Shown piece after piece: positions 15,623 to 22,965 of a DNA stretch of 42,239 nucleotides. The DNA is from Candidatus Peregrinibacteria bacterium (GTDB taxonomy: Bacteria > Patescibacteriota > Gracilibacteria > UBA1369 > LOWO2-01-FULL-3): NCBI GenBank assembly GCA_014729275.1, contig WJKE01000066.1:1-42239 (forward strand), written 5' to 3'. Each line of letters starts with the position of its first letter. Within the stretch, counting starts at the first letter, position 1. Below the pieces are notes generated by a model. The model searched no databases, was not told the DNA's origin, and worked only from the letters and a program-made list of their open reading frames with translations. The position numbers and the translations under genes are program-made.

Positions 15623-15943
15623 TTATGACTCAAGATCTCCAATAATACCCTTCAAATATTCTAAATCATCTTCATCAAAAATAAGTTCCATCCAATCTTT
15701 TGGTAATACCTCAAAAGGAGAGGGAGTATTTATCTCTTTACAACGAATATCAACTTTTTTTTGCAGCTGTCTACGAAGTGCAAGGTCTGGAGTTTTACTG
15801 GTCAAGGAGTCTAATAATGCCTTTAAATCCTCAATAATAGACTCTCTTATACTACGTATCATCACATCTAACTCTGTGTCAGAGCCCTCATTTAAAGCTT
15901 TTTTAAACTGTCTGATTGTTGGTTCCTCTTCAGATTTTGTCAT
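15623..15943 (-). CDS. Small acidic hypothetical protein, 106 residues
   Basis: Not recognised. It is rich in Glu and Asp, apparently all helical, with no signal or membrane segment; it ends with the acidic DEDDLEYLKGIIGDLES. An in-frame ATG also occurs at 15958 (MEGASM...). I prefer the second ATG at 15943 because AAGGAG lies 5 bases before it, a rare clear Shine-Dalgarno in this window. If the first start is used the protein has 111 residues. A promoter (15999-16027) overlapped by a 17-bp palindrome precedes it, suggesting regulation. One of the ~165-bp elements follows the stop. Confidence 0.6.
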   Translation of the reverse strand: MTKSEEEPTIRQFKKALNEGSDTELDVMIRSIRESIIEDLKALLDSLTSKTPDLALRRQLQKKVDIRCKEINTPSPFEVLPKDWMELIFDEDDLEYLKGIIGDLES

Positions 15944-15998
15944 ACTGGCTCCTTCCATTTAATAGATGATTTTAGAAATACATATTTGGAAGATTGTT

Positions 15999-16027
15999 AT
16001 AATATGCAGGGTTTGACAAGTTGTCAA
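15999..16027 (-). promoter_or_regulatory. Promoter of the 106-residue gene
   Basis: On the minus strand: TTGACA (16022-16027), 17 bp, TATTAT (15999-16004). The -35 lies inside a 17-bp palindrome. Confidence 0.65.
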
Positions 16028-16028
16028 A
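16012..16028. promoter_or_regulatory. Operator-like palindrome over the -35 box
   Basis: TTTGACAA-G-TTGTCAAA is a perfect 8+1+8 inverted repeat. It covers the -35 hexamer of the promoter at 15999-16027, which is where a repressor would act. The regulator is unknown. Confidence 0.45.
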
Positions 16029-16057
16029 TCTAGATTTTTTTCTGTACGAAAAATTTT

Positions 16058-16069
16058 CGTGCCGGCACG
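16058..16069. repeat. Palindrome CGTGCCGGCACG, second copy
   Basis: The same 12-bp palindrome as the core of 12476-12491. Here it is followed by GAGCAGAAATTTTTGC, similar to GAGATTTTTTGCGC after the other copy. On the minus strand it is followed by AAAATTTTT and may terminate the hemerythrin transcript ending at 16135. Confidence 0.45.
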
Positions 16070-16134
16070 GAGCAGAAATTTTTGCTTTAAATAAACTACG
16101 GTTTTGGAATTTTTTCACTTTAAATATTGTTTTT

Positions 16135-16554
16135 TTATCCTAAACATTTCTTTAAGGTACTGGTATATCGCTGATCTACTTTGAGAATATGTTCGCTCAA
16201 CCAATTTACCGCATATTTTTGAGCTTCTTTAGCCAGCTTTATTTTTTCCGATTTTGAACATTCCCTTATTTTTTGTCTGTAATCCCGCATTTTTTCCCGG
16301 TAAGTTTCATGCATTTTGCAATGCACCTCAGTTTCTTCATACTTACACTTTAAAAAAAACTCTTCCTCTTCAGCCAGATGATAAAGAGCATAATTAAGCA
16401 ATTCGTCGAATATTATTTCCAACTCCTTTTCTTGCGCACCCGAGTAATTTTTTAGCAAATCATGCAGTTTATTGGTTATTTCAAAAAAATGCTTGTGTTG
16501 TTCATCAAGGCTTTGCAAACCTACGCTGTATTTTTTTTGCCAAATAAATTTCAT
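16135..16554 (-). CDS. Bacteriohemerythrin
   Basis: 139 residues, the normal size for a single-domain bacteriohemerythrin, a four-helix protein that binds O2 at a di-iron centre. All seven ligands of the family are present: His20, His59, Glu63 (HLAEE), His78, His82 (HCKMH), His122 and Asp127 (HILKVD). The start fits the conserved N-terminus with Trp5 and the DEQH motif. Likely roles are O2 storage, sensing or detoxification in a fermentative, anaerobic cell (inference). It is divergent from a small Cys-motif gene, with 72 bp between the two starts. Confidence 0.95.
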   Translation of the reverse strand: MKFIWQKKYSVGLQSLDEQHKHFFEITNKLHDLLKNYSGAQEKELEIIFDELLNYALYHLAEEEEFFLKCKYEETEVHCKMHETYREKMRDYRQKIRECSKSEKIKLAKEAQKYAVNWLSEHILKVDQRYTSTLKKCLG

Positions 16555-16563
16555 AACTACAAT

Positions 16564-16592
16564 TTGAATTCAATATATAAAAATTATATACT
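16564..16592 (+). promoter_or_regulatory. Promoter of the Cys-motif gene
   Basis: TTGAAT (16564-16569), 17 bp, TATACT (16587-16592), 35 bp before the ATG at 16627. It lies in the shared intergenic region with hemerythrin. Confidence 0.5.
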
Positions 16593-16626
16593 TTTTTAAA
16601 ATAAAAATTAACAATTTATATTTATT

Positions 16627-16881
16627 ATGACAGATGAAGAGCATTGTCCAAAATTAAAAAAATGCCCAATATTGGTAAAAGGTGTCTTGTTTAATGAAAG
16701 AACAGGTGAAACTTACAGACATTTATTTTGCAGTGATAAGAAAAAATATCCTACATGCAAAAGATACCTGGCAACCATTAAATCCGGCTTAAAAATTCCC
16801 GACTATATCATGCCCAACACTTCACTAACCGTTGATGAAGTAATAGCAAAGGCTAAGAAAAGTCCATTAAATAGAAAATAA
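16627..16881 (+). CDS. Small Cys-motif protein, putative metal binder
   Basis: 84 residues. The N-terminal half carries four cysteines in a regular pattern (HCPKLKKCPI near 6-15, FCSDKKKYPTCKRY near 34-47), suggesting a bound metal or Fe-S cluster; the C-terminal half is a short basic tail. Small proteins of the form CP-x4-CP ... C-x-x-x-x-x-x-x-CxRY are known to me as uncharacterised families, sometimes near hemerythrin or sensory genes. Its divergent pairing with bacteriohemerythrin suggests a shared oxygen or iron-related role, but this is inference. Confidence 0.6.
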   Translation: MTDEEHCPKLKKCPILVKGVLFNERTGETYRHLFCSDKKKYPTCKRYLATIKSGLKIPDYIMPNTSLTVDEVIAKAKKSPLNRK

Positions 16882-16891
16882 ATCTTATCAA

Positions 16892-16968
16892 TGGTCGGGG
16901 TGACAGGACTTGAACCTGCGACCTCACGCACCCCATGCGTACGCGCTAGCCAACTGCGCCACACCCCG
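16892..16968 (-). tRNA. tRNA-Pro (anticodon GGG)
   Basis: 77 nt on the minus strand. Acceptor CGGGGTG/CACCCCG, anticodon stem TACGC/GCGTG with loop ATGGGGT (anticodon GGG), T-loop TTCAAGT, discriminator A, and encoded CCA. It lies 29 bp downstream of clpB on the same strand and may be read from the clpB transcript. Confidence 0.94.
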
Positions 16969-16997
16969 ACAAACCGGGGATATAATAGTCAGATTCC

Positions 16998-19562
16998 TTA
17001 CTTAATTACAAGGCCGTTTTTGCCACTATCTACATTGACCTTAGCACCTTCCTTAATTTTCCCCTCTAAAATTTGTATAGCCAATTCATTCTCAATTTCA
17101 TCCTGAATGAGTCTTTTAAGGGGCCTGGCACCAAAATCAGGGTCATATCCCTTCTTTGCCAGGTAATTTAATGCCTTTTCACTAACATTAAGGTCAATAT
17201 TTTGCTTTTTAAGGCGTTTTTCCAAATGCCGGAGTTGTAATTTGGCTATCTCTTTAATTTGTGGCTCTTTAAGGGCCTCAAAAACGCTAATATTATCAAT
17301 TCTATTCAAAAACTCAGGTTTAAAGAACTGGCGTAATTCCTTATTAATTTTAATATCCAGCGCCGACTTTTCACCTTTAAATTCGAGGATTTTCTTACTC
17401 GCAATATTAGAAGTCATGATAATTATCGTATTTTTAAAGTTTACAGTTCTGCCTTTTGCATCTGTAATATGCCCTTCATCCAATATCTGGAGCAAAATAT
17501 TAAATACCTGAGGATGAGCCTTTTCAATTTCATCGAATAAAATCACGCTGTAAGGCCTTTTTCTCACCTTTTCCGTTAATTGACCGCCCTCATCATAACC
17601 AATATAGCCCGGAGGGGATCCTATAATCTTAGAAACACTGTGTGCCTCCATATATTCACTCATATCAAGCCTCTGTAAGGCATGCTCATCATTAAACAAA
17701 AACTCGGAAATCGCTTTTGCAAGCTCTGTTTTACCAACGCCTGTAGGCCCGAGAAACAGAAATGACCCCATAGGACGGCCCTCTTCAGAGATATGGGCCT
17801 TGGAACGTCTTATAACGTTACTCACAGCCCTCACAGCCTCATTTTGGCCGATTACACGCTTCGACAATTCATCTTCCAGATGTGTAAGTTTTTTGGTCTC
17901 AGATTCGGTCAGTTTTCTCAGAGGAATTCCCGTCCATTTACTCACAACTTTAGCAATATCCGATTCTGTAACCTCTTCTTTAAGCATTCTGTTATCATGC
18001 TGAAGGTCTCTTAATTTTGCTTCCAATTTTTCAATTTTCTTATTTAAATCCGGTAAATAAGCATATTTTATCTCGGCAACTTTCTGTAAATCTCCTTCAC
18101 GCTCATATTTCGAAGCCTCAATATTACATTTATCAATTTCCTCCTTAGCCGCATTAATTTCATCAATAATTGATTTTTGATTTTGCCACACAAGCTTCAA
18201 AGTATTATGCTTTTCCTTCAAATCAGATATTTCCTTCTCAAGCGCTGAAAGTTTATCAGAGGCCTTTTTCTCTTTTTTAAGAGCTTCCCGCTCAATTTCA
18301 AGCTGCATTAGTTTTCGCTCCAATTCATCAATTTCCTGTGGAGAACTCTCAAGGTCAATCTTCAAAACCGCAGTAGCTTCGTCAATAAGATCAACCGCCT
18401 TATCAGGCAAAAACCTGTCAGTTATATACCTGTCCGATAAAGTAGCAGCCGAAATTATGGCATCATCTGTAATGCTTACTCCATGAAATAGCTCATATTT
18501 TTCCTTAATTCCTCGCAAAATAGCTATAGTATCTTCAACAGAGGGCTCATCTACATATATTGGCTGAAATCGGCGCTCCAAAGCCGCATCCTTCTCAATA
18601 TACTTCTGATATTCCTTAAGCGTCGTCGCTCCAATGGTATGAATTTCACCTCTCGCAAGTGCAGGTTTTAACATGTTAGAGGCATCCATTTGCCCTTCAC
18701 TCGCACCGGCACCTACAAGGGTATGAAGCTCATCAATAAATAATATAATCTGTCCTTCCTTTTCTTTCACGCCTTTAATAACAGCCTTTAGTCGCTCCTC
18801 AAATTCTCCCCTATATTTAGATCCGGCCAGCATAGCCCCCAGATCCAAAACCAAAATTTCTTTATCTTTAAGGGTGTCAGGCACGTCGCCATCAACAATC
18901 CTGTGTGCAAGACCCTCAACAATGGCGGTTTTACCTGTTCCCGGCTCCCCAATCAGAACCGGATTATTTTTACTCCTTCGAGCCAAAATCTGCATAAGCC
19001 GCCTTATTTCATCATTTCGGCCAATAACCGGGTCAATCTTCCCCTTTCTGGCAAGCTCCGTAAAATTTATACAATATTTTTCAAGAGCCTGGAACTTAGC
19101 TTCAGGATTCGGATCAGTCACCTTTTCACTACCCCTTAGCTCCTTTAAAATCTCCTTAACCTTAGACTTCTCCAAAGCGGCTCCCTTCAAAATTGTGGCT
19201 GCATCATCTTTTCCATCCAGCATGGCCAGCAAAACATGTTCCACCGAAATATAATCATCCCCAAAACTCTCAGACTCCTTCGAAGCTTTAGTTAATAAAG
19301 CCTTAAGTTCATTCGAGATATATTGACCGCCGCCCTCAACTTTTGGAATTTCCTTTAATTTTGCATCAACCTTCGACTTTAGTTCATCAACATTTATTTC
19401 CATTTTTTTAAGAAGAGGGCTAATCAAAGTATCCTCCTGCTCAAGCATTTGCCTTAAAATATGCTCGGAACTTATTGCCTGATGGCTCATGTCCGAAGCC
19501 ATTTTACTCGCACCGGCAATCAATTCCTGTACTTTCATTGTAAAGTTATTTCCTATTTGCAT
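16998..19562 (-). CDS. clpB: Chaperone ClpB (AAA+ disaggregase)
   Basis: 854 residues, full length. It is a hexameric ATP-driven unfoldase that recovers aggregated proteins together with DnaK. Domains: Clp N-terminal double repeat (about 1-145), AAA-1 with Walker A GEPGTGKT (205-212) and Walker B ILFIDELHTL, a long coiled-coil middle domain (about 400-530), AAA-2 with GPTGVGKT (about 605-612), and a C-terminal D2-small domain. The middle domain separates it from ClpA/ClpC. A perfect CIRCE operator overlaps a perfect-consensus promoter just upstream, so it should be under HrcA heat-shock control. The ATG at 19562 is chosen because it lies directly downstream of that promoter; there is no Shine-Dalgarno. 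Confidence 0.97.
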   Translation of the reverse strand: MQIGNNFTMKVQELIAGASKMASDMSHQAISSEHILRQMLEQEDTLISPLLKKMEINVDELKSKVDAKLKEIPKVEGGGQYISNELKALLTKASKESESFGDDYISVEHVLLAMLDGKDDAATILKGAALEKSKVKEILKELRGSEKVTDPNPEAKFQALEKYCINFTELARKGKIDPVIGRNDEIRRLMQILARRSKNNPVLIGEPGTGKTAIVEGLAHRIVDGDVPDTLKDKEILVLDLGAMLAGSKYRGEFEERLKAVIKGVKEKEGQIILFIDELHTLVGAGASEGQMDASNMLKPALARGEIHTIGATTLKEYQKYIEKDAALERRFQPIYVDEPSVEDTIAILRGIKEKYELFHGVSITDDAIISAATLSDRYITDRFLPDKAVDLIDEATAVLKIDLESSPQEIDELERKLMQLEIEREALKKEKKASDKLSALEKEISDLKEKHNTLKLVWQNQKSIIDEINAAKEEIDKCNIEASKYEREGDLQKVAEIKYAYLPDLNKKIEKLEAKLRDLQHDNRMLKEEVTESDIAKVVSKWTGIPLRKLTESETKKLTHLEDELSKRVIGQNEAVRAVSNVIRRSKAHISEEGRPMGSFLFLGPTGVGKTELAKAISEFLFNDEHALQRLDMSEYMEAHSVSKIIGSPPGYIGYDEGGQLTEKVRKRPYSVILFDEIEKAHPQVFNILLQILDEGHITDAKGRTVNFKNTIIIMTSNIASKKILEFKGEKSALDIKINKELRQFFKPEFLNRIDNISVFEALKEPQIKEIAKLQLRHLEKRLKKQNIDLNVSEKALNYLAKKGYDPDFGARPLKRLIQDEIENELAIQILEGKIKEGAKVNVDSGKNGLVIK

Positions 19563-19580
19563 GGTATTTTTTTAGATTAT

Positions 19581-19607
19581 TTAGCACTCTTAATTATAGA
19601 GTGCTAA
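19581..19607. promoter_or_regulatory. CIRCE operator (HrcA site)
   Basis: TTAGCACTC (19581-19589), 9 bp, GAGTGCTAA (19599-19607): a perfect match to the CIRCE inverted repeat. It covers the -10 box of the clpB promoter, so HrcA binding would block transcription. Confidence 0.96.
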
Positions 19608-19621
19608 CGCCCATCTGTCAA
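19593..19621 (-). promoter_or_regulatory. Promoter of clpB, full consensus
   Basis: On the minus strand: TTGACA (19616-19621), 17 bp, TATAAT (19593-19598). All twelve bases match the sigma70 consensus. Confidence 0.92.
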
Positions 19622-19716
19622 GACCTCCCGAAACAAATCACTTCATTTTTCGTTATTGACAAATGAGCAGAGATTCTGAAAAAATAAGACCCCGAAAAGA
19701 TTTTACACACTAGAAC

Positions 19717-19745
19717 TTGACAGCCTGACAAACTTTTATTATAGT
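19717..19745 (+). promoter_or_regulatory. Promoter of the 873-residue gene
   Basis: TTGACA (19717-19722), 17 bp, TATAGT (19740-19745), 28 bp before the ATG at 19774. A sequence resembling the left end of the ~165-bp elements (AAGACCCCGAAAAGATTTT, 19686-19704) lies just upstream. Confidence 0.75.
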
Positions 19746-19773
19746 ATGCTGCCGAATCAATAATCATATTATT

Positions 19774-22395
19774 ATGAATAGACCAAAAGACAGAAATGAA
19801 GAAAGCGGCTTATTGCCATTACCAAAAAAATATCAGACTCCTGCGGAAGGACTGGAAGAGATTTCACAAGACGAGATCGATGATTTTTTCGGTGCAGCTG
19901 AAACAGATGTATTTCCAGTTGTTGAGGATGAATCTGATGATGTAAAAGCTCAAGATCCAAAAACTCAAGATCCAAAAACAGAAGAATTACCATATGTAGA
20001 AGTAGAAAGATTAGATGAGGACGTCGAAGGAGCTTTTTCCGGTACATTCAATATCCACGATACAGACGAGTTACCTGTAATAGAAGAGGGTGCGTTTGAA
20101 AAAGTAGAGGACGAAGATCACGAAGAATTAAAAAGTGCTGTGTTAGTTACCCTTTCCGGCGACTACAAAGCCGTATTGGACCCGGAAGAACACAGAGTTC
20201 CAGGCCAGGAAAGAGACGGAAACCAGTCTTCATTGGGGGCACAAGAAATAAAAGACACAGTTCCTGAGATGCAGGCTCATATAGATACTTATATCGGATT
20301 TCCACCTGATTTAGAGAATGAAGGAAACGACACCGGCAACAACGATCCTGTCGGCCCAACAATTAAAAGATTTTCAGAACACCTATCAACATTTTATAAA
20401 AAAGGAGGCAACGCACTAAGCAGCGAAAGCATGTCACTTGCAAATATGTTGCTTTATATTATGGACAATGGAGAAGAAGCTCTTGAGCGTTTAAGTGAAA
20501 CAGTTTCAGAGCACATTGATTCAGTTTCTGATGATCAGGCTAAACTAAAAAGATTAAAAAGATTTTTATTCATGGTTATTTCTTCTGTTGAGAGCACCTT
20601 GGACTCCAGAATCAGAAGCAGACACCATGAATATAAAATTGTTCCTATAGAGGAAGCAAGAGAAATCTTTGGAGAGATTGACCAGATTAATACCCAAATG
20701 AAAGGGCTCAAGAATACACTTGGAATTAATAAAATTGAGTCCATTCTTGAGGATTTACCAGCTCCAAGGCAAACCGAAGCAGACCTACCAGCTTCAAAAA
20801 ATGTTATGGCCCTACCTAGAGTGCCTCGCACAGATGAAGGAGGCTCAAAGGAAGAACTACCGGCAATTAAACAGGATATTCCAACTGGAAAACCACTTGA
20901 GAATGTACCAGTTGGTCACCCCATTGCTGATCCAAATGCAGAAAGCAGCATGGTCATTGCAGCAGCCGAACTAAAGGAAAGAAATGAAAAAGAGGCACTT
21001 GCTAACTGGACAAACAAAATCAAGATGAAGCTTGGAAACGAATATAACGGTCAAATTTTATGTACTCTAAAACCTTCAGAAATTAAAAAGGTATTAAGAG
21101 ATATTATTGATGAATTCAAAGCGGACGACAAAAACACCGATGTGGAAATTTTGATCCAGTCGCTTAAAAACGTTAAAGACTTAATGCCAACAATTAAACA
21201 GGAAAAACCATTCGATGCCGCAATAAAAAGCCTTGATTCGAAGAAACCATCATGGATTCGAAGAAATATTAAAGCCCTGGCAGCAGCAGCAATGCTATTG
21301 GTTGGCGGAGGCATAGGGGGAAAAATTGCATACGATAGATATTCATCTGATGAGCAGAAACCAAAAAAGACATCGGAAGATGTACTGGATTTACCAAAAA
21401 TATCAGAATTATCAGACAAAGAGACCACAGATAACCTAGCTATCGACAAAAAAGACGGAGAAACTAAAGTTGCTTTAGCTGATAATAAAGAAGAAAACAC
21501 TGATTTTGATTTCACCGAACCTGTAAGCGAACCATCTAAAAGTGCAACACCGGCAGCAAAACCTCTGAGCGAAATCAACCTTAATGATTTGGTGGCGGCG
21601 TACACACCAAATGTAAGTAAATTTAAATTCCCCGGAATTACTCCTAAAAAGAAATCAGCTGGAACCCCGCCTCCAGAAAAACCGAAAACCTTTAAAACAA
21701 TCTCAATTGAAAAAGGACAAAGATTATTCGATATCGTAGGTGATAAAGATTCAACAGGGCTATACGATGATTGGAAAATTGATGAGAAAAAAGCGTCTAA
21801 TGCAGATCTTAAGAATTTCGACAGATGGAATATGAACATAGTAATCGCAATCTACAATGGAATGGACAATCTATACACTGCAGAAGGTCAAAGCCTAAAA
21901 ATCCCAACTTGGGATGAAATGGTAGCGATTTATTTATCACCTGATTATATCTCAAAACACAACAAGATCTGGAGTAATTATAATCTGGATGAAGATACTG
22001 AGTATTCTCTATTTGATTTCGATAAAACTCCAACGCTTAATTTCGCTCAACCTAAACAAACTGAATCACCTACCATGAATGAACCACTAGCCAGCCTCGA
22101 CTCACTTGGTTCCGGAACAAGTAAATCAGTTGATCTAAATGAGCCGCTATTTGATTGGGGATCGAAAGGTATTGATATTGATAACTCACTTTCACCAAAA
22201 ACCGTAAGCGTTGATGCACCTAAACCTAAAAACCCGGATAATCCTTTAAACTTAATCTCGCAAAATAATGCTGAAGTTAACAGTTTAATTCCTTCCCTTG
22301 GACAGGCAAGCCCTCAATCTGTAGAAGATGAGTGGGGAGCAATGCTTGATGAGTTCAAAACTGAGGAAGATCCACTATGGGATCTAAAAGTTTAA
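19774..22395 (+). CDS. Large hypothetical protein with single membrane helix and LysM-like domain
   Basis: 873 residues. The N-terminal ~490 residues are acidic, low-complexity in part (repeated QDPKT near 65), and presumably cytosolic. Residues 500-522 form a membrane helix (AAAAMLLVGGGIGGKIA) after Arg/Lys residues. A long linker leads to residues 642-735, where GQRLFDIVGD, NFDRWNMNIVIAIYNGMDNL and SLKIPTWDEM form a LysM-like module also found in the 684-residue protein at 13284. The tail ends in DEWGAMLDEF. If the module sits outside the membrane it could bind the cell wall. The gene has a strong promoter but no Shine-Dalgarno. The family is unknown to me. Confidence 0.75.
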   Translation: MNRPKDRNEESGLLPLPKKYQTPAEGLEEISQDEIDDFFGAAETDVFPVVEDESDDVKAQDPKTQDPKTEELPYVEVERLDEDVEGAFSGTFNIHDTDELPVIEEGAFEKVEDEDHEELKSAVLVTLSGDYKAVLDPEEHRVPGQERDGNQSSLGAQEIKDTVPEMQAHIDTYIGFPPDLENEGNDTGNNDPVGPTIKRFSEHLSTFYKKGGNALSSESMSLANMLLYIMDNGEEALERLSETVSEHIDSVSDDQAKLKRLKRFLFMVISSVESTLDSRIRSRHHEYKIVPIEEAREIFGEIDQINTQMKGLKNTLGINKIESILEDLPAPRQTEADLPASKNVMALPRVPRTDEGGSKEELPAIKQDIPTGKPLENVPVGHPIADPNAESSMVIAAAELKERNEKEALANWTNKIKMKLGNEYNGQILCTLKPSEIKKVLRDIIDEFKADDKNTDVEILIQSLKNVKDLMPTIKQEKPFDAAIKSLDSKKPSWIRRNIKALAAAAMLLVGGGIGGKIAYDRYSSDEQKPKKTSEDVLDLPKISELSDKETTDNLAIDKKDGETKVALADNKEENTDFDFTEPVSEPSKSATPAAKPLSEINLNDLVAAYTPNVSKFKFPGITPKKKSAGTPPPEKPKTFKTISIEKGQRLFDIVGDKDSTGLYDDWKIDEKKASNADLKNFDRWNMNIVIAIYNGMDNLYTAEGQSLKIPTWDEMVAIYLSPDYISKHNKIWSNYNLDEDTEYSLFDFDKTPTLNFAQPKQTESPTMNEPLASLDSLGSGTSKSVDLNEPLFDWGSKGIDIDNSLSPKTVSVDAPKPKNPDNPLNLISQNNAEVNSLIPSLGQASPQSVEDEWGAMLDEFKTEEDPLWDLKV

Positions 22396-22396
22396 A

Positions 22397-22912
22397 CTAC
22401 CACCACACTTTTTTTATACCGATTGCGTAAGCAATCACATTGGCCAAGAAATGCAGCACTGGAGTCACAATCAAGACGATCAGGGCTGCTTGCCATGGAA
22501 TAACAAATACCGGCAGCATAAAAATGTATACCCCAATAATAAAATCTATCTGATCAAAAGGGAAAAACGGAGCACCGGGTTTAATTTTAAGCCGCCTTTT
22601 CACAAAAGACTTCGCCGCGTCCCCAACAATTGCACCAATTCCAAAGGGGATAGCGTATGCAAAGATATTTGCAGCACTAAGGTCAATCATCAAATATTCA
22701 TCAAAATACCCCATTTTACCGAGCCAAAATTGAATAGCCAAAACTAAAAGCGCTCCCAAATACCCGGCGTAAAGCCCGCGCCATGTTTTATTTGCGCCCA
22801 AAGCCTTTTTATTAATCGGCACACCCAAAGGCGCATTCAGCTTACCCAAAATCAAGGGGGCCATATTCGCCATGTATGCGGGCAAAATAAAATATAGTGC
22901 TTCAACAATCAT
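22397..22912 (-). CDS. CarS-family (CDP-archaeol synthase-like) membrane CTP:phosphatidate cytidylyltransferase
   Basis: About 171 residues with five or so membrane helices, of the PF01864 family. Archaeal members (CarS) join CTP to unsaturated archaetidic acid; bacterial members have an uncertain substrate, probably a phosphatidate. Diagnostic segments are ILPAYMANMAP near the start, NKTWRG, and GDAAKSFVKRRLKIKPGAP followed by FDQIDF. The frame is open to a GTG at 22969 that overlaps the RNase J stop (GTGA), but family members begin just before LPAY, so the ATG at 22910-22912 is preferred. It is very likely co-transcribed with RNase J. It is convergent with the 873-residue gene, with one base between stops. 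Confidence 0.85.
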   Translation of the reverse strand: MIVEALYFILPAYMANMAPLILGKLNAPLGVPINKKALGANKTWRGLYAGYLGALLVLAIQFWLGKMGYFDEYLMIDLSAANIFAYAIPFGIGAIVGDAAKSFVKRRLKIKPGAPFFPFDQIDFIIGVYIFMLPVFVIPWQAALIVLIVTPVLHFLANVIAYAIGIKKVWW

Positions 22913-22965
22913 GACCCGATTATTACAGTTTTTCCTGGCCTCGGCAATTTTTCTATGCATAAAAA

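Noticed and set aside
16891-17106. Plus-strand frame beginning MVGVTGLEPATS
   Set aside because: It is the complement of tRNA-Pro(GGG) and the clpB 3' end; such frames over tRNA genes are a well-known false call.
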